Assembly: GCF_016862215.1 (NCBI RefSeq)
Contig: NZ_BOMN01000092.1
Coordinates: forward strand, 81,362-145,361
Source of the DNA: Winogradskya humida
GTDB lineage: Bacteria > Actinomycetota > Actinomycetes > Mycobacteriales > Micromonosporaceae
Reading direction: 5' to 3'
DNA: 64,000 nucleotides
This document shows, in pieces, positions 32,311 through 40,961 of this stretch. Positions within the stretch are counted from its first letter, which is position 1. The number at the start of each line of letters is the position of its first letter. The position numbers and the translations under genes were made by a program. Under the pieces are notes generated by a model. The model had not been told where the DNA came from and did not search any database. It saw nothing but the letters and a program-made list of their open reading frames with translations.

Positions 32311-33632
32311 TTGGGGCTCCCGGTGAGCAGCCGGTCGCCACCCGAGCAGGTCAGTGCCGCCTTGCGCAAGGCCTGCAGCTGGGACTGGGCCTCAGCCGCG
32401 GGCAGTGCCTGCAGGCCCTGCCATACCGTCGCCACCTCGTCGATCTCCTCCGGGGCGGCGACGAGCAGGTCCGCTTTCGGCTCCTGTCCCATCAGCCAGA
32501 ACGCGGCCGCCATGGTGTCGGCGTAACTGGCGGGCTTCTCGCACTGCGGTGGGCTGGAGAACGCCCCGGACACCACTTCCACCTGTACGGCCTTGCTGTT
32601 GAGCAGGTGCCCGTCGGGGCCGGTCTCGACGCGCAGCAGCACGACGTCGTCGTGCCAGGTGGGATAGGCGTCGGGGAGGAAAGTGGTGGTGTCCTCGTGC
32701 ACCTGGGTCGGCGCGCCGGGCAGCTTCGCCAGGACCGCCAGGCCTTCGCGAGCCGGTGAGGTCACCTCGGACAGCAGCCCGGAGTGGACCCGGCCGACGC
32801 ACACGCCCGGCTCGCCCTGAGCACACACCAGCTCCTTCGACGCCGGATCGGTCGCGCCGATGACAACCCTCTTCCCGTGCGGCATGACCCCGATCGCCAG
32901 CGTCGCGCCCAGGATCACGGGCAGCAGCGCCGCGACCCGCAGCCGCCAGGAGCTCGACACCAGCAGCATGACCGCGGTGGCGGCGAGCGCGGCGAGCCAG
33001 ATGGCCTGAGAGGCGCTGGCCCGGCCGGGCACGTCCTGGAAGGCGTCCGGCATGTTCATCTCGTAGATCGGCGAGAACACCAGGGCCAGCCAGCCCCGGG
33101 GACGGGTGGCGCCGGGCAGGGACAGCAGCAGGGCGAGACCCGCCACGCCCATCAGGGGCGCGGTCACCAGCCACGGCATCAGGCGGCCGGCGGCCATGCC
33201 GAGCCACACCGCCGCGATCAGCGACAGCAGGCCGACGGCCGTCACGGCGAACACCGCCACCGGCAGATACCGGGCGGTGCCGATGATCCAGAGCCCGCCC
33301 GCCAGACCCATCAGCAGGTAGCCGACGACCACCGCGACCGTCATCACGCCGAGTGTGGGTGCCGTCCGCTGCACCCTCGGTCGCGGCGTGCTGGCGAACA
33401 GCTCCCCGACGTTCGCCCTGCCCTCCCGGCGCGCCTGCCAGGCACCGGCGGCCAGCGCCAGGGGCCACAGCAGGGCCAGATAGAGCCGCTGGGTCATGGC
33501 CAGCTGCAGCCACCCGTCGGAGAAATAGATCCCCTCGGCGAAGAAGAGCAGCACCGAGCCGATCACCGCCACGGTCAGGGCGGTGCCGATCGCCGCGGAA
33601 CGGCGCAGTTCGATGCCCAGGATGCGGTTCAT
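32307..33632 (-). CDS. ABC-2-like exporter permease with large extracytoplasmic region
   Basis: 441 residues. About six to seven transmembrane helices in the first 290 residues (IGTALTVAVIGSVLLFFAEGI, YLALLWPLALAAGAW, and so on), then an extracellular C-terminal part (about 300-441) with Cys pairs (CAQGEPGVCVG) and an amphipathic end. Start ATG 33632 overlaps the ATPase stop. Substrate unknown; the two flanking genes complete the transporter. Confidence 0.82.
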   Translation of the reverse strand: MNRILGIELRRSAAIGTALTVAVIGSVLLFFAEGIYFSDGWLQLAMTQRLYLALLWPLALAAGAWQARREGRANVGELFASTPRPRVQRTAPTLGVMTVAVVVGYLLMGLAGGLWIIGTARYLPVAVFAVTAVGLLSLIAAVWLGMAAGRLMPWLVTAPLMGVAGLALLLSLPGATRPRGWLALVFSPIYEMNMPDAFQDVPGRASASQAIWLAALAATAVMLLVSSSWRLRVAALLPVILGATLAIGVMPHGKRVVIGATDPASKELVCAQGEPGVCVGRVHSGLLSEVTSPAREGLAVLAKLPGAPTQVHEDTTTFLPDAYPTWHDDVVLLRVETGPDGHLLNSKAVQVEVVSGAFSSPPQCEKPASYADTMAAAFWLMGQEPKADLLVAAPEEIDEVATVWQGLQALPAAEAQSQLQALRKAALTCSGGDRLLTGSPK

Positions 33633-34432
33633 CGGCCCTGCTCCGCCCGGTAGCGGCGCAGCAGCGCGGAGTATCCCCGCTCGGCGGGGCTGTCCCCGGG
33701 ATCGTCGGGGCCACCCTGCGTGGCGAGGTCGTCCGGAGTGCCCTGGTAGACGAGGCGGCCCGCGTTGATCAGGACGACGTCGGTGCACGCGACCGCCACG
33801 TCCTCGACGAGGTGGGTGGAGACGAGCACGCAGCTGTCGACGCCGAGGTCGCGCAGCAGCTCACGGAACTCGAGGCGTTGCTCGGGGTCGAGACCCACGG
33901 TGGGCTCGTCGAGCAGCAGCACCGCGGGGTCGTTGACGATCGCCTGGGCGATGCCCGCGCGGCGCAGCATGCCACCGGACAGCGTCTTCATCCGCGCGCC
34001 GGCCTTGGCCGTGAGACCGACCCGGTCGATGGCGCGTTGCACCGCCCCGGGGATCTCGGCCTTGGGCATCTCCTTGAGCCAGGCCATGTATTCGACGAAC
34101 TCCCGCACCGTGAACCGCGGGTAGAAGCCGAACTGCTGCGGCAGATAGCCCAGCCCGCGCCGGACCGTACGCAGGTCGGCGCGACCGTCGACCTGCTCGC
34201 CGAGCAGCGTGAGCCGCCCACCGGCCGGCCGGATGACCGTGGCGAGCGCCCGCATCAGCGTCGTCTTGCCGGCGCCGTTCGGACCGAGCAGGCCGTGCAC
34301 GCCGGTGCCGAGCGCGAGGTCGAGCCCGTCGACGGCGAGGTGCCGGCCGGCTCGTACCCGTAACTCCTCGGCGTGCACCGCCCACGGGTGAAGGGTGGGG
34401 GCAGTCTCGGCCGCGCTCACCGTACGCATCAT
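33629..34432 (-). CDS. ABC exporter ATPase
   Basis: 267 residues. GPNGAGKTTL (Walker A, about 50-59), LPQQFGFYP Q-loop, LSGGMLRRAGIAQAI signature, LLLDEPTVGLDP Walker B and STHLVEDV H-loop. ABC-2 exporter type. A GGAGG lies four bases before the double ATG at 34432/34429. First gene of a three-gene operon with two membrane subunits. Confidence 0.94.
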   Translation of the reverse strand: MMRTVSAAETAPTLHPWAVHAEELRVRAGRHLAVDGLDLALGTGVHGLLGPNGAGKTTLMRALATVIRPAGGRLTLLGEQVDGRADLRTVRRGLGYLPQQFGFYPRFTVREFVEYMAWLKEMPKAEIPGAVQRAIDRVGLTAKAGARMKTLSGGMLRRAGIAQAIVNDPAVLLLDEPTVGLDPEQRLEFRELLRDLGVDSCVLVSTHLVEDVAVACTDVVLINAGRLVYQGTPDDLATQGGPDDPGDSPAERGYSALLRRYRAEQGR

Positions 34433-34512
34433 CAGTCCTCCAGGATTGAGCAGAACACACCCAGCAAGACGACGGCCCGTCGCTCACGGTTCTCTCATCC
34501 GTGTGACCTGAG

Positions 34513-34950
34513 TCACGTATTGAAGGTTGCGCGATAGGACGGCCACGCCGCCCGCAGGTACAGGGCGAACGGGATCCACCAGATGAGGTCGTTGGTGATG
34601 ATCAGGATCAGCGTGGCCGGGGGCCAGATGTCACGCAGGATCAGATAGGCGAGACCGAGCGGCCCCAGGATCTTCCCGGTCAGGCCGACCGCGGCCGGTA
34701 GCCACCCGTGTGCGGGCCGGCGGGCGACCTCCAGGTAGAGGACGCCGTAGAGCCCGAGCACCATGCCGAGGGTGGCGAAGATCTGGGGGGTGTTCGACGG
34801 GGGCATGCCGGCCACCCGGAACAGCCACTGCGGATCAGCGACCGCGTAGAGCCCCCAGCCGATGTTGTAGGCGCCGGCCGCGATGAAGGTCCACCGGTGC
34901 CTGATCAGTACGTTCGCCTGGTTGTCCACGCGCTCTACCGTATTGACCAT
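34513..34950 (-). CDS. Four-helix membrane protein, hypothetical
   Basis: 145 residues with about four hydrophobic helices (TFIAAGAYNIGWGLYAV, IFATLGMVLGLYGVLYLEV, LGPLGLAYLILRDIW, TLILIITNDLIWWIPFALYL). No enzyme motif; small integral membrane protein of unknown role. The first ATG (34950) shares bases with the start codon of the divergent gene; GTG 34929 is an alternative start. Neither has a Shine-Dalgarno. Confidence 0.75.
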   Translation of the reverse strand: MVNTVERVDNQANVLIRHRWTFIAAGAYNIGWGLYAVADPQWLFRVAGMPPSNTPQIFATLGMVLGLYGVLYLEVARRPAHGWLPAAVGLTGKILGPLGLAYLILRDIWPPATLILIITNDLIWWIPFALYLRAAWPSYRATFNT

Positions 34951-35620
34951 GCTCAAGGTGGTCGTGGTCGCAGCAACCGGTGGCATCGGCCGTCAGCTGC
35001 TGAAACAGGCCCTCGACGCGGGACACGACGTGACGGCGGTCGTTCGCGATCCCACGCGGCTCGGTGAAGTCCCCGTCCGCGTCGTGCGCTGCGACCTCGC
35101 CCGGGCCGCCCCGGGCGAGCTCGACGAGGCGGTGGCCGGAGCCGGAGCCGTACTGTCAGCATTGGGTGCCCGGTCCGGCGCGGAGGCCGGCGTCGCCTCC
35201 CGCGGCACCCACGCCATCGTGCAGGCGATGCGGAGCACCGGCGTCCGGCGGGTCATAGCGGTCAGCGCCGCCTCGGTCGGCACCGTGCCCTCACCCGGGC
35301 GCCCGGACCCACCCCGGTTCAACCCCGGCGACGGACCCGTCACCCGGCACCTCTTCGCCCCCGTGGCGAAGAAGCTCTTCCGCCCCCACTACCTCGACCT
35401 GGCGATCATGGAGGACGTGCTGCGCGACAGCGGCCTGGACTGGACCGTGTCACGGCCGCCCCGGCTGCTCGATCACGCCCTGCGCCCGGCCTATCGCACC
35501 GCGCTCGACGTCAACGTCCGGGGCGGCATGTTCATCTCGCGCGCGGACGTGGCGCGCCACATGCTCAGCCTGATCGATGACGCAGGTTCCGTTCATCACA
35601 CGATTTCGGTCGCGTACTGA
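34949..35620 (+). CDS. NAD(P)-binding oxidoreductase (NAD(P)H-binding/BVR-B-like)
   Basis: 223 residues. VVVVAATGGIGRQLLKQAL at the start is the nucleotide-binding loop, followed by TAVVRDPTRL, VRRVIAVSAASVG, and a C-terminal FISRADVARHMLSLIDD typical of the YwnB/BVR-B-like atypical SDRs. Start ATG 34949 with no Shine-Dalgarno and a divergent start codon directly abutting, so it is likely leaderless. Confidence 0.88.
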   Translation: MLKVVVVAATGGIGRQLLKQALDAGHDVTAVVRDPTRLGEVPVRVVRCDLARAAPGELDEAVAGAGAVLSALGARSGAEAGVASRGTHAIVQAMRSTGVRRVIAVSAASVGTVPSPGRPDPPRFNPGDGPVTRHLFAPVAKKLFRPHYLDLAIMEDVLRDSGLDWTVSRPPRLLDHALRPAYRTALDVNVRGGMFISRADVARHMLSLIDDAGSVHHTISVAY

Positions 35621-35656
35621 AAGTCGTCTGCTGAAACGAGTCGTAGGGTTCGAGGT

Positions 35657-36520
35657 ATGGCACAACGACTCGTCAGCGTCTGGCAACCGTTCTTTCTCGG
35701 CAGTGAGAGCACGCAGGCGGCCGTCGAGGCCGCGAGCGAGCTGGAGCAGCTCGGATACTCGCGGATCTGGTTCTCGGCCGGGTTCGGGGAGAACGTCCCG
35801 GCGCGGTTCCGCGACATCCTGGACGGCACCAGGACGATCGGGGTCGCACCCGGGATCGTGTCCATCTGGCACTCGTCACCGGCCGAGGTGGCGGCGTTCA
35901 CCGGGGACGCGGAGCGCGCGCATCCCGGGCGCTTCCTGCTCGGGCTCGGCGCCAGTCATGCCGTGATCGTCGATCAGGGCGACAACGACTACCGCAAGCC
36001 GTACTCCAAGATGGTCGAATATCTCGACGGCCTCGACGCCGCCGCGCTCGCGCCCGAGCGACGGATCCTCGCGGCTCTGGGCCCGAAGATGCTGACGCTC
36101 TCCCGCGACCGGGCGGCCGGCGCGCACCCGTATTTCACCACCCCCGAGCACACCGCCGAGGCCCGGACGGCGCTCGGACCCGACCGGCTGCTCGCGCCCG
36201 AGGTCGCCGTGGTCGTCGAGGCGGATCCCGCCGCCGCACGCGCGACCGCCCGGCAGTACACAACCGGATATCTGTCCCTGCCGAACTACACCAACAACCT
36301 GCGCCGCTTCGGCTGGACCGACGAGGACTTCGCCGATGGGGGCAGTGACCGGCTCGTCGACGCGGTCATCCCGTGGGGCACACCCGAGCAGGTCGCGGCC
36401 GGGATCGAGAAGCATTACCAGGCCGGTGCGGACGAGGTGGCGATCCAGGTCCTCAACGGTGGCGACGCGAAGACGTTCCCCGCTGACGCGTTCCGCGCCC
36501 TCGCGACCATCCTGATCTGA
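35657..36520 (+). CDS. LLM-class F420-dependent oxidoreductase
   Basis: 287 residues of the luciferase-like TIM barrel: ELEQLGYSRIWFSAGFGENVPARFRDILDGTRTIGVAPGIVSIW, FLLGLGASHAVIV, and the C-terminal AGIEKHYQAGADEVAIQVL. The pattern fits the actinobacterial F420 subgroup. It follows the NAD(P)-binding gene by 36 bases and may share its transcript. The substrate cannot be inferred. Confidence 0.88.
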   Translation: MAQRLVSVWQPFFLGSESTQAAVEAASELEQLGYSRIWFSAGFGENVPARFRDILDGTRTIGVAPGIVSIWHSSPAEVAAFTGDAERAHPGRFLLGLGASHAVIVDQGDNDYRKPYSKMVEYLDGLDAAALAPERRILAALGPKMLTLSRDRAAGAHPYFTTPEHTAEARTALGPDRLLAPEVAVVVEADPAAARATARQYTTGYLSLPNYTNNLRRFGWTDEDFADGGSDRLVDAVIPWGTPEQVAAGIEKHYQAGADEVAIQVLNGGDAKTFPADAFRALATILI

Positions 36521-36821
36521 GTCCCGCGGCGGCGAAGCCCGCTTCGATGAGCGCGTCGGCCAGAGCTGCACGGCGCCACCGAGGTGAGCCGAGCGCGAAG
36601 CCGACGCAGCTACCGGCGTGGACGGTGTCGGCGAGCGCGCCGAGCCTCGCGGTGGTGGGCCCGGCGCTCACCGCGGCCTGCAGCAGGTGGCGCACCCCCA
36701 GCGCACGGACGACGGCGACGGCGGCCACCGGAACGGGCCCGCCGCCGCCGGTGCGCAGAAGATGCTCGGGGAGCGTCAGGAGAACAACTGCCCAGCCGGC
36801 TCGTACCCATCGCTCTGACAT
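36453..36821 (-). CDS. Small membrane-associated hypothetical protein
   Basis: 122 residues from ATG 36821, with hydrophobic segments (VRAGWAVVLLTLPEHLL, VPVAAVAVVRALGVRHLLQAAV, GALADTVHAGSCVGFALG) and a basic C-terminus (RSGWSRGRGTRQRGTSSRR). Its 3' end overlaps the convergent LLM gene by 68 bases. No family recognised. Confidence 0.6.
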   Translation of the reverse strand: MSERWVRAGWAVVLLTLPEHLLRTGGGGPVPVAAVAVVRALGVRHLLQAAVSAGPTTARLGALADTVHAGSCVGFALGSPRWRRAALADALIEAGFAAAGLRSGWSRGRGTRQRGTSSRRHR

Positions 36822-36897
36822 GGCCGCGAGATACCCCGGAGACGGCGCCTGACACGTGAGCGGTTGAGCGGGCCCGTCGCGAGGTAAACAGCGGGGC

Positions 36898-37767
36898 ATG
36901 ACTGACGTGACAGACCTGGCTCCCGACCGGCTCGAACTCGGCGAAGGCTCCCGGTGGGTGGCGGACCGGGTGGTCCTCGTGGACATCCCGGCCGGCCGCC
37001 TGCTGTCGGCGCCCGCAACAAAGGCCGATACCGGCCCTCTCACCGAGCTGGCGAAGCTGTCCGTGCCGCTGGCCGCGGTCGCGCCGATCGCCGGGCAGCC
37101 CGGCACGTGGCTGGCCGCCGCCGGAACGGGCTTCGCGGTGATCGACGAGAAGTCGGGCGAGGTCAGCTGGCTCGCCGCCCCGGAGCCGGTGACCGACCGG
37201 GCGTGGCGGATGAACGACGCCGTCGCGGATCGGGCCGGCCGCTTCTGGGCCGGGAGCATGAACTGCGACCAGAGCCCCCGCGGCGGCGCGCTCTACCGCC
37301 TCGACCCCGACGGCAGCGTCCACACCGTTCTCCAGGATCTGACCATCGCCAACGGTCCCGCGTTCAGCCTCGACGGCCGGGTGATGTATCTGTCCGACAC
37401 GCCGCTGGGCCACGTGGACCGCTTCGACGTCGACCCGGCGACGGGCGAGCTGAGCAACCGGCAGCCGTTCGCGCGGATCGGCCCGGAGCACGGCGCACCG
37501 GACGGGCTCACCGTCGACGCCGAGGACCACCTCTGGATGGCGCTGTTCGGTGGTGCGGCCATCCGCCGCTACCGGCCCGACGGCACCCTCGACCGCGTGG
37601 TGCCGGTGCCCGCCCGCCAGCCGACCAGTGTCTGCCTGGCCGGCGACCGGGCCGTGGTCACCAGCAGCCAGGAAGGACTGACCGACCCCGGCCCCCACGA
37701 CGGCGCGGTGCTGGTCCTGCAGGCCGGGACCACCGGCGTCGAAGCCCTGCCGGCACGCCGCGACTAA
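36898..37767 (+). CDS. SMP-30/gluconolactonase-like beta-propeller hydrolase
   Basis: 289 residues. LGEGSRWVADRVVLVDIPAGRL near the start gives the metal-binding Glu, RMNDAVADRAGRFWAGSM the Asn site, TIANGPAFSLDGRVMYLSDTPLG and GAPDGLTVDAEDHLWMALFGG the Asn/Asp sites of the six-bladed propeller. Hydrolyses a sugar lactone or related ester with a divalent metal. Its TAA overlaps the stop of the convergent F420 gene. Confidence 0.93.
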   Translation: MTDVTDLAPDRLELGEGSRWVADRVVLVDIPAGRLLSAPATKADTGPLTELAKLSVPLAAVAPIAGQPGTWLAAAGTGFAVIDEKSGEVSWLAAPEPVTDRAWRMNDAVADRAGRFWAGSMNCDQSPRGGALYRLDPDGSVHTVLQDLTIANGPAFSLDGRVMYLSDTPLGHVDRFDVDPATGELSNRQPFARIGPEHGAPDGLTVDAEDHLWMALFGGAAIRRYRPDGTLDRVVPVPARQPTSVCLAGDRAVVTSSQEGLTDPGPHDGAVLVLQAGTTGVEALPARRD

Positions 37768-38180
37768 GCGACGCGCCGGTTGGAGGAGACCAGTTGGTGC
37801 GGGTCGACGTCGGACTGGTCGAGGCCGAAGCTGATGATCTGGCGGGGATGGATCCGGATGATCGGTACGCCAGGACCGAACGCGGATCCGGCCGGGCTCC
37901 CGATCGCCTCGGCCGTCCCGCGCACCTCCAGGCAGCGGACCCGCCACGGGTCGACGGACGGCAGGTCGTCGACGACGAACGCGACCTGACCCGTGGCGGT
38001 GACGTTGCGGAACTTGCGGCTGGCCGTCATGTTGTAGCCGGTGATGTCGATCGAGCCGGTGCTCGCGTCGTACCTGTAGCTGACCGGGCTGTTCTGCAGG
38101 GTGCCGTCCGGTCGCAGGGTGGCCAGCCGGCCCAGTCGCTGCCCGGCCAGGTATTCGATCTCGCTCTCGGTGAACGCCAT
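37764..38180 (-). CDS. PPOX-class F420-dependent enzyme
   Basis: 138 residues, a split-barrel flavin/deazaflavin fold: FTESEIEYLAGQRLGRLATLRPDGTLQNSPVSYRYD, ASRKFRNVTATGQVAFVVDDL, CLEVRGTAEAIG and IIRIHPRQIISFGLD. Members bind F420 and reduce small molecules such as enoates or biliverdin. Stops of this gene and the SMP-30 gene overlap (CTAA), which means no terminator separates them. Confidence 0.9.
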   Translation of the reverse strand: MAFTESEIEYLAGQRLGRLATLRPDGTLQNSPVSYRYDASTGSIDITGYNMTASRKFRNVTATGQVAFVVDDLPSVDPWRVRCLEVRGTAEAIGSPAGSAFGPGVPIIRIHPRQIISFGLDQSDVDPHQLVSSNRRVA

Positions 38181-38310
38181 GACAGGAAGTCTGCGACCTC
38201 AACCGCACTTGACCTCAAGCGAAACTCAGCGCGTGCGGATGGGCCGGTTCGGACTCACCCGAGGGCGGCATGCGGTAGACGGCACCGGCGCCCGCGAGGG
38301 ACGTGCTGCG

Positions 38311-39291
38311 TCACGCCCGGTCCTCGGCGACGCGCAGCACGACCTTCCCGCGGGTGTGGCCCTGTGCGGCGTCGCGGTGGGCGGTGCCGGCCTCGGCGAG
38401 CGGCAGGACGGCGGCGACCTCGACCTTGATGGCGCCGTCGTCGATCAGCGTGGCGAGCCGGGCCAGCGCCGGGCCGTCGGGCTCGACGAGGATTCCCGTG
38501 ACGCGGACCCCGGCGGCGTCGGCGGCGGCGGCCAGTTCCGGGGAGACGCCGGCTGGTACGGCGACCAGCAGGCCACCCGGGCGCAGCGTCTCGATCGAGC
38601 GGGTGCTGGTGGCGTCGTGCGCGTCGCCGACCAGGTCGAGGACCACGTCGACGCCGGTGACCTCCTTCTCGAAGCGGCCGGCGGTGTAGTCGACGACCTC
38701 GTCCGCGCCCAGGTCCAGGAGCCACTGCTGGTTGCGGGGACCCGCGAGCGCGATGACGTGGGCGCCGAGGTGTTTGGCGATCTGGACCGCGAGGTGCCCG
38801 ACGCCGCCGGCCGCCGCGGTGATCAGGACCCGCTGGCCGGGCTGCACGGCGGCGGTGTCGACCAGAGCCTGCCAGGCGGTCAGCCCGGCGAGCGGTACGG
38901 CGGCGGCCTGCTCGAACGTGGCGGTGGCGGGCTTGCGGGTGAAGTGCCGCGACGGGGCGGTCACGTACTCGGCGTAGGCGCCGGCGGCCCGGGGGAACCA
39001 GGGCATCCCGTAGACCTCGTCGCCGGGGGCGAGGGTGGTCACGCCGAAGCCGGCCTCCACGACGACGCCGGCGACGTCCCAGCCGAGGATGAAGGGCGGC
39101 TCGCCGAGCACCCCGGCCATGCCGGTGCCCTCGCGGGTCTTCCAGTCGACGGGGTTGATGCCGGCGGCGTGCACCCGGACGAGGACCTCGGTGGGCAGCG
39201 GGACGGGACGCGGGACGCTCTCGACGGTCAGGACCTCCGGGCCGCCGAAGGTGTGCTGGCGGACGGCTTTCATCGTGGTGTTGTCGCTCAT
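38311..39291 (-). CDS. NADP-dependent zinc-type quinone/alcohol oxidoreductase
   Basis: 326 residues, medium-chain dehydrogenase without zinc ligands. VRVHAAGINPVDWKTREG, GWDVAGVVVEAG, the NADP loop ITAAAGGVGHLAVQIAKHLGAHVIA (about 145-170) and ELAAAADAAGVRVTG match the QOR/zeta-crystallin type. Divergent from the GlxA-type regulator 71 bases away, which probably controls it. Start ATG 39291; the internal ATG 39273 is also possible. Confidence 0.92.
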   Translation of the reverse strand: MSDNTTMKAVRQHTFGGPEVLTVESVPRPVPLPTEVLVRVHAAGINPVDWKTREGTGMAGVLGEPPFILGWDVAGVVVEAGFGVTTLAPGDEVYGMPWFPRAAGAYAEYVTAPSRHFTRKPATATFEQAAAVPLAGLTAWQALVDTAAVQPGQRVLITAAAGGVGHLAVQIAKHLGAHVIALAGPRNQQWLLDLGADEVVDYTAGRFEKEVTGVDVVLDLVGDAHDATSTRSIETLRPGGLLVAVPAGVSPELAAAADAAGVRVTGILVEPDGPALARLATLIDDGAIKVEVAAVLPLAEAGTAHRDAAQGHTRGKVVLRVAEDRA

Positions 39292-39362
39292 GGGATCAAG
39301 CTTCGGCGTCCGGACGATCACCCGACAGCGGCGCGAATGACATTGTGCGTAAGATTCGTGCC

Positions 39363-40358
39363 ATGTCTGATCGGGTCGGGCCTCATCGCGTTGCCGTGCT
39401 GGCCCTGGACGGCGTCATGCCCTTCGACCTCGGCATCCCCGCGCGGGTGCTGGGCGAGGCGTTCGACGCCGCGGGCGAGCCGCTCTACGACGTCGTCACC
39501 TGCTCGCTCGACGGCGGGCCGGTCGCCACCAACGCCGGATTCTCGATCCAGGTGCACCACGACCGGCAGGCCCTCGCCGACGCGGACACCGTCGTGATCG
39601 CGACCCAGGAACCCCCCGCCGACATGCTCAGCTTCGGGGAGCCCGACGTCGCGACCACGCAGGCGCTGCGTTCCCTGCGACCCGGCACGCGCGTGGTGAG
39701 CACCTGCACGTCGGCGTTCGTCCTCGCCGGGGCCGGCCTGCTCGACGGGCTCGCCGCGACCACGCACTGGGCGCTGAGCGACCGGTTCGCCGCGCTGTTC
39801 CCGGCCGTCGAGGTCCGCCCCGACGTGCTGTTCGTCGATGCCGGCCGGGTCCTGACCTCAGCGGGAGCCGCGGCCGGCATCGACCTGTTCCTGCACATCA
39901 TCCGCACCGACCACGGCACGACGATCGCCAACGACGCCGCCCGCCGCTGCGTGGTCGCCCCCTGGCGCGACGGGGGCCAGGCCCAGTTCATCGCCCACCC
40001 GACCCCGCCCGAGTCGTCGTCGGGAACGGGCCCGACCCGGGCGTGGGCCCTGACCCGGCTGGACCTGCCCCTCACCCTGGCCGACCTGGCCGCCCACGCG
40101 GCGATGAGCAAACGCACGTTCAGCCGCCGCTTCGTCGCCGAAACCGGCGTGTCGCCGCTGCAATGGCTGATCGCCCAGCGCATCGACCGGGCGCGGTCAC
40201 TGCTGGAGAGCAGCGACCTGCCCGTCGAACGCATCGCCACGGAGGCCGGCTTCGGCAGCGCGACCCTGCTCCGCCAGCACATGCACGCCGTGATGGGCGT
40301 CACACCGCAGCACTATCGGCGTACGTTCCAGGCCCCCGCCGCGCTCACCGGGTCGTGA
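39363..40358 (+). CDS. GlxA-family AraC regulator with DJ-1/PfpI domain
   Basis: 331 residues. N-terminal DJ-1/PfpI-like domain (VAVLALDGVMPFDLGIPARVL, TRVVSTCTSAFVLAGAGLLDG with the nucleophile-elbow Cys, LTSAGAAAGIDLFLHII) and a C-terminal AraC HTH pair (TLADLAAHAAMSKRTFSRRFVAE ... PVERIATEAGFGSATLLRQHM...HYRRTF). ATG 39363 is taken, as GTG 39345 has no ribosome site. The last about 25 bases are duplicated beyond the next gene. Confidence 0.93.
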   Translation: MSDRVGPHRVAVLALDGVMPFDLGIPARVLGEAFDAAGEPLYDVVTCSLDGGPVATNAGFSIQVHHDRQALADADTVVIATQEPPADMLSFGEPDVATTQALRSLRPGTRVVSTCTSAFVLAGAGLLDGLAATTHWALSDRFAALFPAVEVRPDVLFVDAGRVLTSAGAAAGIDLFLHIIRTDHGTTIANDAARRCVVAPWRDGGQAQFIAHPTPPESSSGTGPTRAWALTRLDLPLTLADLAAHAAMSKRTFSRRFVAETGVSPLQWLIAQRIDRARSLLESSDLPVERIATEAGFGSATLLRQHMHAVMGVTPQHYRRTFQAPAALTGS

Positions 40359-40949
40359 CGCTGCCGGCCGTCCAGCCGGACACCGCATCCACCAGCAGCG
40401 CGAGTGGATCCGCGCTGTTGAGACGCAGCACCGGGCAGGACAGTCCGGCAAGCCACTCCTCCTGCTCGACGCGGCTACGTCCGGCGAATTTCGCGTCGTC
40501 GTAGCCGCGCGCCCAGTCGATGAACTCCCGATGGGCGTTCTCCAGCTCGCCGCCCGCCGCGATGGCGGCCCCATAACGCTCGCTTTCCCGCAGGAAGAGC
40601 CGCTGCAACCGCGTCTCCGGGTCGAGGGCGAGGAACACGACTCCGCTCAGGCGCTCCTCCAGCGGCCGGCCCCAGCCCATCATCGATCCGGAGAGCACCC
40701 AGGCCGGCCGGGGTACGAAGAGCGCCCGCATCAGCGCCAGACGTTCGCCGGCCGGCCGTTTCTCCACGTAGGGAGGCGTGGTCGGCAACCAGAAGTAGTC
40801 GTCGACATCCGCGTGGGGAACCGCCCAGAGCGTGGCGAGTGCCCGTCCCAGGGTCGTCGTGCCCGCCCCGCTGGCACCGGTGATGAGCAGTCGACGCTCC
40901 GGTGTGTGTGACATCACCCCGGCATTATCGGCGTACGTTCCAGGCCCCG
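40314..40949. repeat. Direct repeat flanking the kinase gene (copies 40314-40338 and 40926-40949)
   Basis: TATCGGCGTACGTTCCAGGC is present at both ends, with homology extending some 15 bases further left. The left copy is the 3' end of the regulator gene (HYRRTFQAP); the right copy, again readable as RHYRRTFQAP, has no gene attached. The kinase gene lies between the two, suggesting insertion next to, or duplication of, the regulator's tail. Confidence 0.65.
40345..40914 (-). CDS. P-loop adenylate-kinase-like protein
   Basis: 189 residues. Walker A ITGASGAGTTTLGRALA (about 11-27), HADVDDYFWLPTTPPYVEKRP, WVLSGSMMGWG, VVFLALDPETRLQRLFLRE. This is the widespread AAA/topology-modulation (FlaR-like) kinase group; note GTTT in place of the usual GKTT/GKST, so the P-loop lysine is missing. 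ATG 40914. Its ends lie within a direct repeat (40314-40338 and 40926-40949). Confidence 0.82.
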   Translation of the reverse strand: MSHTPERRLLITGASGAGTTTLGRALATLWAVPHADVDDYFWLPTTPPYVEKRPAGERLALMRALFVPRPAWVLSGSMMGWGRPLEERLSGVVFLALDPETRLQRLFLRESERYGAAIAAGGELENAHREFIDWARGYDDAKFAGRSRVEQEEWLAGLSCPVLRLNSADPLALLVDAVSGWTAGSVTTR

Positions 40950-40961
40950 CCACAGACGCGC

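Noticed and set aside
31705..34432. Antibiotic-resistance call for the ABC exporter operon
   Set aside because: The ATPase is a generic ABC-2 type; nothing in the sequence shows a drug substrate.
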